Shown: positions 7,927 through 15,114 of the stretch, in pieces | How the letters are laid out: each line of letters starts with the position of its first letter | Position numbering within the stretch: the first letter of the stretch is position 1 | From: Chloroflexota bacterium | Lineage (GTDB): Bacteria > Chloroflexota > Anaerolineae > Caldilineales > Caldilineaceae | Direction: 5' to 3' | NCBI GenBank assembly: GCA_003577005.1 | Contig: QEUW01000106.1 | Coordinates: 1-24,151, forward strand | Length of the DNA: 24,151 nt | Translations under genes and position numbers: made by a program | The notes under the pieces: generated by a model | Databases searched by the model: none | What the model saw: the letters and a program-made list of their open reading frames with translations, nothing else | What the model was told of the DNA's origin: nothing

Positions 7927-8703
7927 TCAATCGGCGATCAGCGAGTAGAGCGCAATGCGCTCACGCTCGATCCCCAGGAATAGTAGCGACCACGAACTGA
8001 GCGCACCCGGCGCAATCGTATCCAGGTTGGCGTAGGTAAAGCTGCAGTCGATCACGGCGCCATCGCCGTCGTAAAGCGTGCCGACGATCTTCACGAACTC
8101 TGCGTCCTCCTGCCCATCGTTGCGCACCTGGCCGATCAACTCAAAGGCAAAGGTGTTGGGGCCTTCGTTGATGTTGAGGAGAGCCAGCGGACGCGGCTGC
8201 TCCGTCGTCGTATCGGCTTGCACGGTGAGCTCGTAGTGGTCGAAACCGGCTGGGTCGTCGAGCAGGAGGATTTTGAAGCAACTCTTCCCGTTGGGCTCGA
8301 TGATGCTCCGCTGGGCAAAGGTAAAATCGGTGTCGATCAACTGTCCCTGGGCGTTGAAGACATCGGCATGGACCCGCACAAAGCGGAAGTTGCTGCTCCT
8401 GTTGTTCTGCACCTCGCCCACGATGTAGCGGCTGCCGAGGGTGTCTGTATAGGTCGAATGATTGTCCAGCACAGAGAGATCGGCTGTAGGCGTCGTCGTG
8501 GGCGTTGGGGTGGATGTCCAGGTGGGCGTGGGCGACGGGAGCGTGATGAGCGTAGGGGTGGACGTAGGGGTGCGGGTGGCCGTCGCCTGCGGGATCGTCC
8601 CGCCCAGCGAACCGTTGAGAACCAGTGGCAAAAAGGTATCAAAGGGTTGGGCAACCAGCGCCAAAGCAAAGAAGATACCAGTTAAGGGGAAGCTTCGTTT
8701 CAT
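7927..8703 (-). CDS. secreted protein with Thr/Pro-rich linker and two FxLYD-like domains
   Basis: A 258-residue exported protein. The N-terminus MKRSFPLTGIFFALALVA looks like a signal peptide. Residues of about 40-80 form a Thr/Pro-rich linker (TPTSTPTLITLPSPTPTW), of the kind that separates surface domains in Chloroflexota. The rest has two similar beta-sandwich-like units: YIVGEVQNNRSSNFRFVRVH followed by ADVFNAQGQLIDTDFTF, and FELIGQVRNDGQEDAEFVKI followed by GTLYDGDGAVIDCSF. This pattern matches FxLYD-type domains. The ATG at 8701-8703 has AAGGA about 9 nt upstream. The gene converges on the amidohydrolase gene. It is probably on or outside the cell surface; no partner is evident. Confidence 0.78.
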   Translation of the reverse strand: MKRSFPLTGIFFALALVAQPFDTFLPLVLNGSLGGTIPQATATRTPTSTPTLITLPSPTPTWTSTPTPTTTPTADLSVLDNHSTYTDTLGSRYIVGEVQNNRSSNFRFVRVHADVFNAQGQLIDTDFTFAQRSIIEPNGKSCFKILLLDDPAGFDHYELTVQADTTTEQPRPLALLNINEGPNTFAFELIGQVRNDGQEDAEFVKIVGTLYDGDGAVIDCSFTYANLDTIAPGALSSWSLLFLGIERERIALYSLIAD

Positions 8704-8838
8704 GGTTCAGTCCTTGATACTAGCAGTACTATCTAGCCTATGAAACGTCCGTACAGTATATAGACTGTCTAACTCTAAGACACTTCGAACGCCGTTGGCC
8801 ACTCTGCTTCGCCTAACCAGGTTAAGGGCTGTCAAGCG

Positions 8839-9643
8839 CTAAAGTTCATCCATAAGTTCATCTAGTGATTCAATTGCGTTCCTTATTTTCGGTAGAGGAA
8901 AGTTCTGATGACCATGAACAATACTGTTCCTCATATCTGCGAAATATCGAGCCAGCTGGAAGAAGTGCCCAGAAATAGCTTCATGCTTTAGTAACATGTG
9001 TAGCATGCTAGTGACAGATGCTCGGCGTTCCTTTATTTCCCCTGGGCTTACTTTGTTACATTTATCTAACAAAGCTTGTTCAAATTCTCCCCATTTACGG
9101 ATGAATTCACCTAGAGCATTTAGCTCTAGATTGAGTTTCCTTTCTTCTTCACGGACTTCTTCCACTGTACTTTGGCTTGCACCATATAAGTTCAAGAATT
9201 GAGTATAATGCCTGCCCTTCGCTTCTATGAAACCAGTCGGGCTTTTCATCTCCCGAAACAAAAATCATGCTCTTCTTGTGAGCTCTTCCCGCTTCCAAAA
9301 TTGTTTGCCAAATTAGCAAATCTCCGATGCCACTATCGTCTTTTCCGCCATCCTTATAGCCAGGCGGTATAGAGTGAAGCAGACGTCTCGCTAAGTCTTT
9401 CTGGATTTCTTCTCTATCAGGTTTTAAATCTAGCAGGACATTACCTTTGAATAGATCGGCATAGAGCAAGCTTACAGGGTCATTCCATGTCCAATTGCGG
9501 ATATGGCTTAAGACCCCTTGAACAGCCCTTCTGTAGTTAATCATCAACTTGTCAATGCGCTCTTCAAGTCTCAACGCTTCTTCATATGCGTCAACAAATT
9601 CCAAAAGTGGATATCTACCTTTGTGGAGCCTCTGGATGTTGTT
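8839..9643 (-). pseudogene. PIN-like + HEPN-like RNase fusion, frameshifted and 5'-truncated by an IS
   Basis: Two overlapping frames form one gene. The upstream frame (9643 down to about 9215) reads NNIQRLHKGRYPLLEFVDAY and contains IGDLLIWQTILEAGRAHKKS and MIFVSGDEKPDWFHR, the central and C-terminal acidic motifs of a PIN-like (DUF4935-type) nuclease. The downstream frame continues RHYTQFLNLYGAS and ends in a helical domain with FADMRNSIVHGHQNF, an R-x5-H motif typical of HEPN RNases. Removing one G from the GGG at 9215-9217 joins them. The 5' end, including the first PIN aspartate, is replaced at 9643/9644 by the IS1-like element, and no remnant is found beyond it. The domain calls rest on motif recognition only. 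The likely past role is defence or toxin-like RNA cleavage. Confidence 0.65.
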
Positions 9644-10888
9644 GGTAGCACCGCAATAAAGCGTGGTGCAGGGACAAAGATTTAAGGAAAAGGGGTTCAG
9701 TGGTTCAAACTACCGAGTGCGAACAAGGAGATGAACCACTGAACCCTACCGAACTATTTTGCCTGAATCCCAGTTGTCCAGCAAAAGGGCAGCCGGGCGA
9801 AGGGAATATCCAGATTCATAGCCAAGCCGAAGAACGGTGCCGCTGTAGGGTGTGCGGTGCGACCTTTAGGGCCAGCAAAGGGACCCTTTTCTACCGTCTG
9901 CGGACAGATGCGGCAGTGGTGGTGCTGGTGTTGACCCTGCTGGCGTATGGCTGTCCAACGCCAGCAGCGGCCAAGGCCTTGGCGTTGGATGAACGGACCA
10001 TCAAAAGCTGGTGGCAGCGCACCGGTGCGCATTGTGAGTCGTTCCACAAGTAGATGGTGACCAGCAAGCAACTGGACTTGCAGCAGGTGCAAGCCGATGA
10101 AGTTAAAGTGAAAACCCAGGGCGGCTGGTGCTGGATGGCCCTGGCCCTGATGGTGCCGACGCGGCTCTGGTTAGGCGGAGCGGTGGCCGCAAAACGGGAT
10201 CTTTCGCTCATCCGCCGCCTGGTGGTGCAGATCAAACAGCTGGCGCTCTGTCGTCCGCTCCTCTTGGCGGTCGATGGTTTCAGCGCCTATGTCACTGTTT
10301 TTCAGGAGACCTTGCGGGCCAGCCTCCCCCGCTTTGGGCGACCAGGGCGAGCGAAGCTAGTGGCCTGGCCGCAGGTGGCCATTGTCCAGGTCGTCAAACG
10401 GCGTCTTGCCTCCTCCTTGACCATTGAACGCCGCATCGTGCAGGGCGCTGTTAACCGGGTCGACCACCTGCGCCAGACCACCCAAGGAGCGCTCGGCGTC
10501 ATCAATACCGCCTCCATTGAACGCTTCAATGCCACCCTGCGCCAGCGCCTGCATTGGCTGACCCGCCGCACACGCACCTTGGCCCAGCAGACCCAGACCT
10601 TGCACGCCGGCCTGTTCATCGTTGGCTGTCTCTCTAACTTCTGCGACGACCATGACAGCCTCCGCCTCAAACTGGCCGTCGGCGAGCATGGCTGGCGCTG
10701 GGTGCCGCACACCCCAGCCCTGGCCGCTCACCTCACTGACCATCGTTGGTCGCCGGCCGAACTCTTTGCCTTCCGCATACCCCCTGAGCGTTGGTCGCCC
10801 CCAAAACAACGCAGTCGCCGTTCCAAGCAGTTGACTCAGCTGATGCAAAGGTGGTGTTAACTGCACCACGGTTTAATGTTGCGCTACC
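9644..10888 (+). mobile_element. IS1-like insertion sequence with 28-bp imperfect terminal inverted repeats
   Basis: The left end (9644-9671) and right end (10861-10888) are 28-bp inverted repeats matching at 23 of 28 positions without gaps. Both begin GGTAGC and end CGTGGTGCAG on the inner side. The element is 1245 bp and carries one transposase frame interrupted by a TAG. The flanking 9 bp (GATGTTGTT on the left, CTCAATCTG on the right) do not match, so no target duplication is visible. The left end interrupts the PIN-like gene. The tips starting GGT fit IS1-family ends; the family call rests mainly on the transposase. Confidence 0.8.
9700..10860 (+). pseudogene. IS1-like DDE transposase interrupted by an in-frame TAG
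   Basis: One frame of 386 codons is split by a TAG at 10051-10053 into 117 and 268 residues. The N-terminal part has a zinc-ribbon (FCLNPSCPAKGQ and RCRCRVCGATFRA) and a helix-turn-helix (AAAKALALDERTIKSWWQRT). The C-terminal part has the DDE core: QADEVKVKTQGG (first Asp), LLLAVDGFSAYV (second Asp) and NTASIERFNATLRQR (Glu). Frame and spacing are unbroken across the stop (GAHCESFHK-TAG-MVTSKQLDL), so a single substitution, for example CAG to TAG, explains it. TAG ends several intact genes here, so recoding is unlikely. The copy is probably inactive. Confidence 0.82.
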
Positions 10889-10976
10889 CTCAATCTGCGC
10901 ACTCGGTAAATCATGGTTTTTGCTCCCTTCGATGAATGCTCATAGACAGCGGCCACTTTTGAGAGTATACTAAGTC

Positions 10977-10983
10977 GTTAAGT
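10977..10983 (+). other. GTTRRRY-type core motif before the membrane-protein gene (cassette-like)
   Basis: GTTAAGT fits the GTTRRRY recombination core of integron cassettes and lies 28 nt before the ATG at 11012, the typical cassette geometry. A 7-bp degenerate motif is weak evidence alone. It is listed because of the attC-like palindrome after this gene and the GTTAGGC at 12457. Confidence 0.25.
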
Positions 10984-11011
10984 CGAATACCTCTGGAGGG
11001 AGGCGGACACT

Positions 11012-11680
11012 ATGGCAGAGAGTTCTCGTATACGCGGTCGTTGGCTACTATGGGCGTTGCCAGTATGGGCACTGATGCTGCTGATTGGGACATGGACCCA
11101 TCAACCAGATCCCCAGACGCAGTTCGCCGCATTCGCTGACTACATCACGACGGACTGGTTCCTCGCATCGCACCTCATCAACAGCATCCTCGGGGCCGCC
11201 ATCGGTTCCATCGGCTTCATTGGGCTGATGCTCTACTTGTCGGGGACACGCGCAGCCGGTCGCTCGACAGCCGCCTCGATTGCGATGGTCGCCGGCAACA
11301 CGCTTTCGTCGGCGGTGTTCGGAGCGGCTGCTTTCGCACAACCTGCAATTGGTCGTGTCTTCCAGTCTGGCAGCGGTGATGCTCTTGCGCTGTACAACGA
11401 CGTTTACTCGGCTCCGCTCTTTGCGACCGCTATCCTGGGTCTCTTGCTGCTCATGGCCGGAGGGGTGCTGGCAGGTGCTGCTATCTCGGCGGCTGGACGG
11501 CTCCCCCGTTGGCTGGGATGGCTTTTGGCGCTCTCGACAGTTGTATTCACCTTGAGCGTCTTTTGGTCTCCTGCACAGACGCCCGCCTGTGTGGGTCTGT
11601 TGGTGGCGACAACGGGAGTCGCATGGTTCGGTTCCAAAGACAATGAGCGCTCAGCACAAATAGAGGCTGCTCCTCTGTGA
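11012..11680 (+). CDS. hypothetical integral membrane protein (six helices)
   Basis: A 222-residue protein with about six hydrophobic segments, near residues 12-28 (LLWALPVWALMLLIGTW), 50-76, 88-108, 133-158 (LFATAILGLLLLMAGGVLAG), 167-185 and 193-207. The cytoplasmic tail is short and charged. It resembles small DUF-type membrane proteins, but I cannot name a family. A strong ribosome site, GGAGGGAGG, precedes the ATG. The gene stands alone between the IS1-like element and an attC-like palindrome, in a layout resembling an integron cassette. The start is firm; the function is unknown. Confidence 0.7.
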   Translation: MAESSRIRGRWLLWALPVWALMLLIGTWTHQPDPQTQFAAFADYITTDWFLASHLINSILGAAIGSIGFIGLMLYLSGTRAAGRSTAASIAMVAGNTLSSAVFGAAAFAQPAIGRVFQSGSGDALALYNDVYSAPLFATAILGLLLLMAGGVLAGAAISAAGRLPRWLGWLLALSTVVFTLSVFWSPAQTPACVGLLVATTGVAWFGSKDNERSAQIEAAPL

Positions 11681-11705
11681 CCCGTTCTGCCCGGTTGTGT
11701 GTGAG

Positions 11706-11792
11706 AGCTAACAAGCGCACCAACCTGACGCGGCGAAGCGCTTGGCTGTGCTGGAACCGCACGCCGCGCAGGTCATGCGCAATACGTTGGGG
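11706..11792. repeat. attC-like imperfect palindrome
   Basis: The left arm AGCTAAC-AA-GCGCA (11706-11719) and inner ACCTG-A-CGCGGCG (11723-11735) pair with CGCCGCG-CAGGT (11762-11773) and TGCGC (11776-11780), followed by GTTGGGG (11786-11792). One unpaired A at 11728 bulges from the inner stem, as extrahelical bases do in integron attC sites. The outer boxes only partly fit RYYYAAC/GTTRRRY. It lies 26 bp after the membrane-protein stop. Confidence 0.4.
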
Positions 11793-11925
11793 CGCTTCGA
11801 TGCATCCCGCACCGTAGTGCTAACGTGCGGCACTCATACAACCTTGTTCACGACAATGGTAACACGGCGAGTGTAGCAGTTCCAACCCGTCCTCAAGTAT
11901 CTGGCTACGTAAAAGGATTCTGTCA

Positions 11926-12420
11926 ATGCTCTCAGACGATTGGGTCGTGTTTATCGACTTCTACCCGCGCTTTATGCAAGTGTATCGCAGGGTGGTGAAA
12001 ACCTCCTGGTTTCAACAAGGGCAATGGACCGCCTTTATCGGCCACTATACCCACGGAATTTTCATGCAGATGTCGAAGCCTCATTGGTACAACTACGAAT
12101 TTGACGGGATTCATTTTGAACTCGCCATCGATAAGCCATCAGCAGAGCAACAGCTCGCAAGCATCCAACTCCACATTACCCACAAGTCTGTTTTGCCCGA
12201 TAGAGAGGCATTCAATGCGTATACAATTCCACGTATGCTGGAGATGGTCGAGGCCTGGGACAGACGCTACGAGCTATCCCCCTCAAGACCCTCTGAACGA
12301 TTGAATTGTACTATCCCGTTCACCACCACAACCTTTGCACCACGGGTGGCCGAAGCCCTAACACAAGCATGTCAGCTCGACACCATTATTGACGAGGCGC
12401 TTCAGACACTTTGGCCGTAA
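11926..12420 (+). CDS. hypothetical protein
   Basis: A soluble 164-residue protein that I do not recognise. It is rich in aromatics (DDWVVFIDFYPRF, KPHWYNYEFDGIHFE), has no membrane segment or signal peptide, and ends in a helical stretch (EALTQACQLDTIIDEALQTLW). The ATG has AAAGGA 8 nt upstream. The gene stands alone, 134 bp after the attC-like palindrome, and is followed 36 bp later by GTTAGGC (12457-12463), a perfect GTTRRRY core. This layout suggests a gene cassette, though no integron integrase is nearby and the recombinase downstream is of another type. Coding is likely; the function is unknown. Confidence 0.6.
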   Translation: MLSDDWVVFIDFYPRFMQVYRRVVKTSWFQQGQWTAFIGHYTHGIFMQMSKPHWYNYEFDGIHFELAIDKPSAEQQLASIQLHITHKSVLPDREAFNAYTIPRMLEMVEAWDRRYELSPSRPSERLNCTIPFTTTTFAPRVAEALTQACQLDTIIDEALQTLWP

Positions 12421-12462
12421 GAAACAGCGGGCTCACGTGTCCAGCAAGTATGGCTTGTTAGG

Positions 12463-13344
12463 CTAAATTACCAAGTAATCAGAACTATTCTTGGTCTTGT
12501 GGGCATAGCTAGTTGTAACTTGTAGACTGCTGTGGCCGGCCTGCTCCTGGACATCAACCGGGTTAGCGCCTCTAGCTAAGGCGTGGCTGATATGGCTATG
12601 GCGAAACCAGTGCGGCGATATGTCTTGCCCAACCACCTTGCGCAGTTTCTTGAACAGGTGATTGACAGTCGTCCTGTCCATCTGGCGCTTGCGGTTGGAA
12701 AGAAACACGTAACCAGTCGGCTCGACAAAGGCAGGGCAGATAGTGAGCATCGCCTTGTATGCGCTCGCACTGATACCGACTTCTCTGGTCTTGCTTCCCT
12801 TACCACGAATCACCAGAATGGCCTTGCCATCGTTGACCTCTACTACATCCTGCCAGCGCAGGTTAATCAATTCAGAGACCCGGCAAGCAGAGGAGTAGAG
12901 TACCCGCAAAATAGCCTGGTCTCTGGCGGATAGGTCAGACGATACCAGCTTGATAACCTCTTCTTCACTCAACATCTTGCGATGCTTGGCTTCCTCGTGC
13001 TGGGGTGGCCCAATCATCAACGCGGGGTTCACCCGGATATAGCCCACCTTTAGCGCAAAGTTAAAAAGAGACCGCACAGCGTTTATCTTCGTGCGTCGGG
13101 TGTTGATAGCACCACCCAATCCAACTTGCCAAGTTTGCAGGTCTTGGTAGTTGATGGCCTGCAAAGGCTTGCCCGTTGTCGCCAAGAAGTTGTGTGCGAT
13201 GCGCTCATATTGTCGCGCGGTGTTATTGCTGTCACTGCGCCGGCTCTTATACGCCCACATCGCCACCAGCTTACTGTCGTCCGTGTTACGCTCGATTAGC
13301 TGATAATCACCCGCGTTGGTGGTGGCGACAAGTGCAGTCTCCAT
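12463..13344 (-). CDS. tyrosine recombinase/integrase
   Basis: A complete phage-type integrase of 293 residues. The N-terminal SAM-like core-binding domain spans about residues 20-105 (NNTARQYERIAHNFLATTG). The catalytic domain shows SSACRVSELINLRW (Arg I), GKGSKTREV (Lys), SPHWFRHSHISHAL (His-x-x-Arg), EQAGHSSLQVTTSY (His III and the nucleophile Tyr). It lacks the extra helix patch of integron integrases. The ATG at 13342-13344 has AGGAG 9 nt upstream; a GTG two codons earlier is too close to that site. A 28-bp operator-like palindrome lies just before the ribosome site. The stop overlaps the GTTAGGC box at 12457-12463. The gene probably belonged to a mobile element whose limits are not clear. 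Confidence 0.9.
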   Translation of the reverse strand: METALVATTNAGDYQLIERNTDDSKLVAMWAYKSRRSDSNNTARQYERIAHNFLATTGKPLQAINYQDLQTWQVGLGGAINTRRTKINAVRSLFNFALKVGYIRVNPALMIGPPQHEEAKHRKMLSEEEVIKLVSSDLSARDQAILRVLYSSACRVSELINLRWQDVVEVNDGKAILVIRGKGSKTREVGISASAYKAMLTICPAFVEPTGYVFLSNRKRQMDRTTVNHLFKKLRKVVGQDISPHWFRHSHISHALARGANPVDVQEQAGHSSLQVTTSYAHKTKNSSDYLVI

Positions 13345-13364
13345 GCTCACTTACTCCTGTATAA

Positions 13365-13392
13365 ATTCCACAAAATTATCCTTATGTGGAAT
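13365..13392. promoter_or_regulatory. operator-like palindrome in the integrase leader
   Basis: ATTCCACA (13365-13372) and TGTGGAAT (13385-13392) form a perfect 8-bp inverted repeat with a 12-bp spacer. It sits between the ribosome site (AGGAG) and a -10-like TATACT (13394-13399, minus strand) of the recombinase gene. This is where an autorepressor would bind, though it could also be an arm-type recombination site. Confidence 0.5.
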
Positions 13393-13399
13393 AAGTATA

Positions 13400-13600
13400 G
13401 CACAGATTCTGCCCATCGCATCCTTAAATTTGTGCGATAGATAACGTTACCGCCACCACACCAAATTTGCACGCGCCACTGCCAGTACGGACAGACTCAA
13501 GCGAAATTTGTCGTAGACACGACTCATAATTCGACCAGGTAGAAACTCAATCGCTTGTCTACCAATGGTTCAGTCAAAGAGTCGATGTCCCCTTATAGAT
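13400..13600. other. intergenic region, no gene seen
   Basis: Between the recombinase promoter and the next small ORF I see no frame with a start and a ribosome site. The sequence is AT-richer than its surroundings and holds three AATTTG/AAATTTG-like words. A short GTCGT/ACGAC inverted repeat is also present. Confidence 0.4.
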
Positions 13601-13604
13601 TCCC

Positions 13605-13613
13605 TGCTACAAT
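13605..13613 (+). promoter_or_regulatory. extended -10 promoter upstream of a small ORF
   Basis: TG-C-TACAAT (TACAAT at 13608-13613) is an extended -10 element about 46 bp before the ATG at 13659. No convincing -35 box is seen, as is common for extended -10 promoters. Confidence 0.4.
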
Positions 13614-13658
13614 TGAGACGGTCATACCGGCTAAATTCGTGAGGAGCAACTTCATCCA

Positions 13659-13811
13659 ATGACATTAACACTCTATCTGTTGTCGATTCCGTTACGCATG
13701 TGGCTCTACCGGAAACTCTGGCAGGAGTACAAGGACCATCGAGCCATCCAAAAGCGGCTGGATTGCTATGTACGACGCCCGCAGGTGAAAGGCGCTATTG
13801 GCCGGAACTAG
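13659..13811 (+). CDS. hypothetical small protein (50 aa)
   Basis: A small ORF: MTLTLYLLSIPLRMWLYRKL, then a basic, mostly helical tail containing QEYKDHRAIQKR and ending in GAIGRN. GAGGAG lies 11 nt upstream of the ATG, and an extended -10 promoter stands about 46 bp upstream. The amphipathic N-terminus could contact a membrane. I recognise no family. Support is the combination of promoter, ribosome site and a plausible composition; the length is too short for certainty. Confidence 0.4.
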   Translation: MTLTLYLLSIPLRMWLYRKLWQEYKDHRAIQKRLDCYVRRPQVKGAIGRN

Positions 13812-14214
13812 AGCCGAGCTGTATTTGAAATGTTCGTTTTTACCTATTATATTCTGTGACTTTTACGGCAGACATGGCTACTTTCGTGACCGTCCACGCG
13901 CTTTAACCCTACCAGCCGCGGTCGCACACGACATCAGTCTCTGCATCCTTAACGCGTTGGGTAAATACCTCTCTGGACCCGCTTACCGTTCGAGTAGCCT
14001 TTCATCAATTTCGCACTTGACCGTTTGTGAGCGACAGAGAACGAGTGTTGTGGACCCTGAACCTTTTGCCACTGAGAAAATTCGCTCGGACAGAAGGATT
14101 TAGGCCACAACCATGTAAAGCTGCACAGTACAGCCTTTTCAGTTCTGCACAGCAAACCACCTGTGCAAGCGCGCACGTGTTGCTCTGGCTTCCCCTTTGA
14201 TAGTCGTTACCGTG
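13812..14214. other. intergenic region of about 400 bp, no supported gene
   Basis: Short frames exist on both strands (plus 13798-14103, minus 13949-14176), but neither has a ribosome site, recognisable motif or plausible composition. It may be decayed sequence between mobile-element parts. Confidence 0.4.
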
Positions 14215-14595
14215 CTACGAGATTGCGACGCCGGAACCAGGGATGTCGCCCGACTCAGGATTATGTCCGCCCTCGGAAGAACTATGGACCACAGAGCGCC
14301 TGAAACGCCCTTGCACTCTTGCTTCTAGCGCCCTTTGTAAGGCCTGACGGTATTCATCTTCCATTTCCTTGAGTCGAGTAGCGTAACGCCAGGGCCGATA
14401 GCGAAATTGCCGGACGCCCTCTATCTCCAACCAGGACCAACGCATGGCGTTGCGATGCAAGCGCGGCCCCTCTGGACGGAGGTCTGGATAACGATGTAGC
14501 AGCACCAGCAGCGCGCCGTAGCTAATGCCCAATTGCTTTGCCGCCTGCTTGGTTGTGAAGAGTGGCATATCTTTGATAAATAAATCACGCGTCAT
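14215..14595 (-). CDS. helix-turn-helix protein, excisionase/MerR-like N-terminus
   Basis: A 126-residue protein. The N-terminal segment MPLFTTKQAAKQLGISYGAL (from Met10) matches the HTH_17/excisionase type (FTTKQAAKxLGIS), followed by RPEGPRLHRNAMRWSWLEIE, where the wing would be. The C-terminal half is a charged helix (RLKEMEDEYRQALQRALEAR) and a disordered Ser/Gly tail. It probably binds DNA as a small regulator or recombination directionality factor, in keeping with the recombinase 0.9 kb away. The ATG at 14593-14595 has only a weak GAGAG ribosome site; an internal ATG at Met10 is possible. Confidence 0.6.
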   Translation of the reverse strand: MTRDLFIKDMPLFTTKQAAKQLGISYGALLVLLHRYPDLRPEGPRLHRNAMRWSWLEIEGVRQFRYRPWRYATRLKEMEDEYRQALQRALEARVQGRFRRSVVHSSSEGGHNPESGDIPGSGVAIS

Positions 14596-14599
14596 ATTA

Positions 14600-14971
14600 C
14601 AACTCTCTCTGGATAGATATTACAGTGACTGCCGTGGCCTTATAAGCGAAGTATCACGGCTCATTCTAAATAGCAAGGCAGCTTTTTTCAACTGGAGATA
14701 CGTTCGTTATATACGTGTCAATTATTTGGGATATTTGGGATATTAGTGCCCGGATAATAAGAAAGTCAGCAGGCTAACAGTCAGCAGTGAAATGCACAAC
14801 CTCTTGAGTCTGAACATTCATCCACCTCTGGACTGTATTCACTCCCTCAACTACTACACTGACTGTATCTTTCTACGCAAAGTTGGCGGCGACTACATCT
14901 TCATTTACTGGGCTGCTGGAGTATTTTGCGGCTGTGAGGGAAGAGGATATTAAGCCTCCGGTCGTGACGCC
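14600..14971. other. intergenic region of about 370 bp with decayed-looking sequence
   Basis: It contains a short direct repeat (ATTTGGGATATTTGGGATATT near 14723-14744) and a 53-codon frame at 14792-14953 without a ribosome site. A second frame here reads GLLEYFAAVREEDIKPPVV without a start. These may be remnants of older genes. No supported gene is seen. Confidence 0.35.
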
Positions 14972-15114
14972 TTACACACTGTATACCTTGAGCACCTCAT
15001 CCCCATAGTGGTTGATGACCTTCACCGCAATTTTGCCGGTGGTTGGCGGGTCGAACGGCTGGCTGACCGTGCTGTAGAGCGCTGACCACGCGGCCTCGTT
15101 ATGAATGTCAAAAG
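14972..15114 (-). pseudogene. 3' remnant of a DNA methyltransferase-like gene cut by an ISL3 element
   Basis: On the minus strand, running out of the ISL3 left end, an open frame reads FSFDIHNEAAWSALYSTVSQ, then PFDPPTTGKIAVKVINHYGD, EVLKVYSV and a TAA at 14972-14974. The ending GKIAVKVINHYGDEV resembles the C-terminus of some type III/adenine-specific DNA methyltransferase-like or helicase-like R-M proteins. I recognise the pattern but cannot verify it. Everything upstream is replaced by the IS, so only about 47 codons remain. It is evidence for a lost restriction-modification or related gene at this site. Confidence 0.5.

Noticed and set aside
12463..13344. Integron integrase (IntI)
   Set aside because: Catalytic motifs are of the general phage/Xer type (HWFRHSH, QAGHSS) and the IntI-specific extra segment is absent.
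13798..14103. 101-codon plus-strand frame
   Set aside because: No ribosome site, no motif, irregular composition.
13949..14176. 75-codon minus-strand frame
   Set aside because: Cys/Ser/Trp-rich, no start signal, no homologous pattern recognised.
14792..14953. 53-codon frame MHNLLSLNIHPPL...
   Set aside because: No ribosome site or promoter; an overlapping frame looks equally protein-like, so this is probably decayed sequence.
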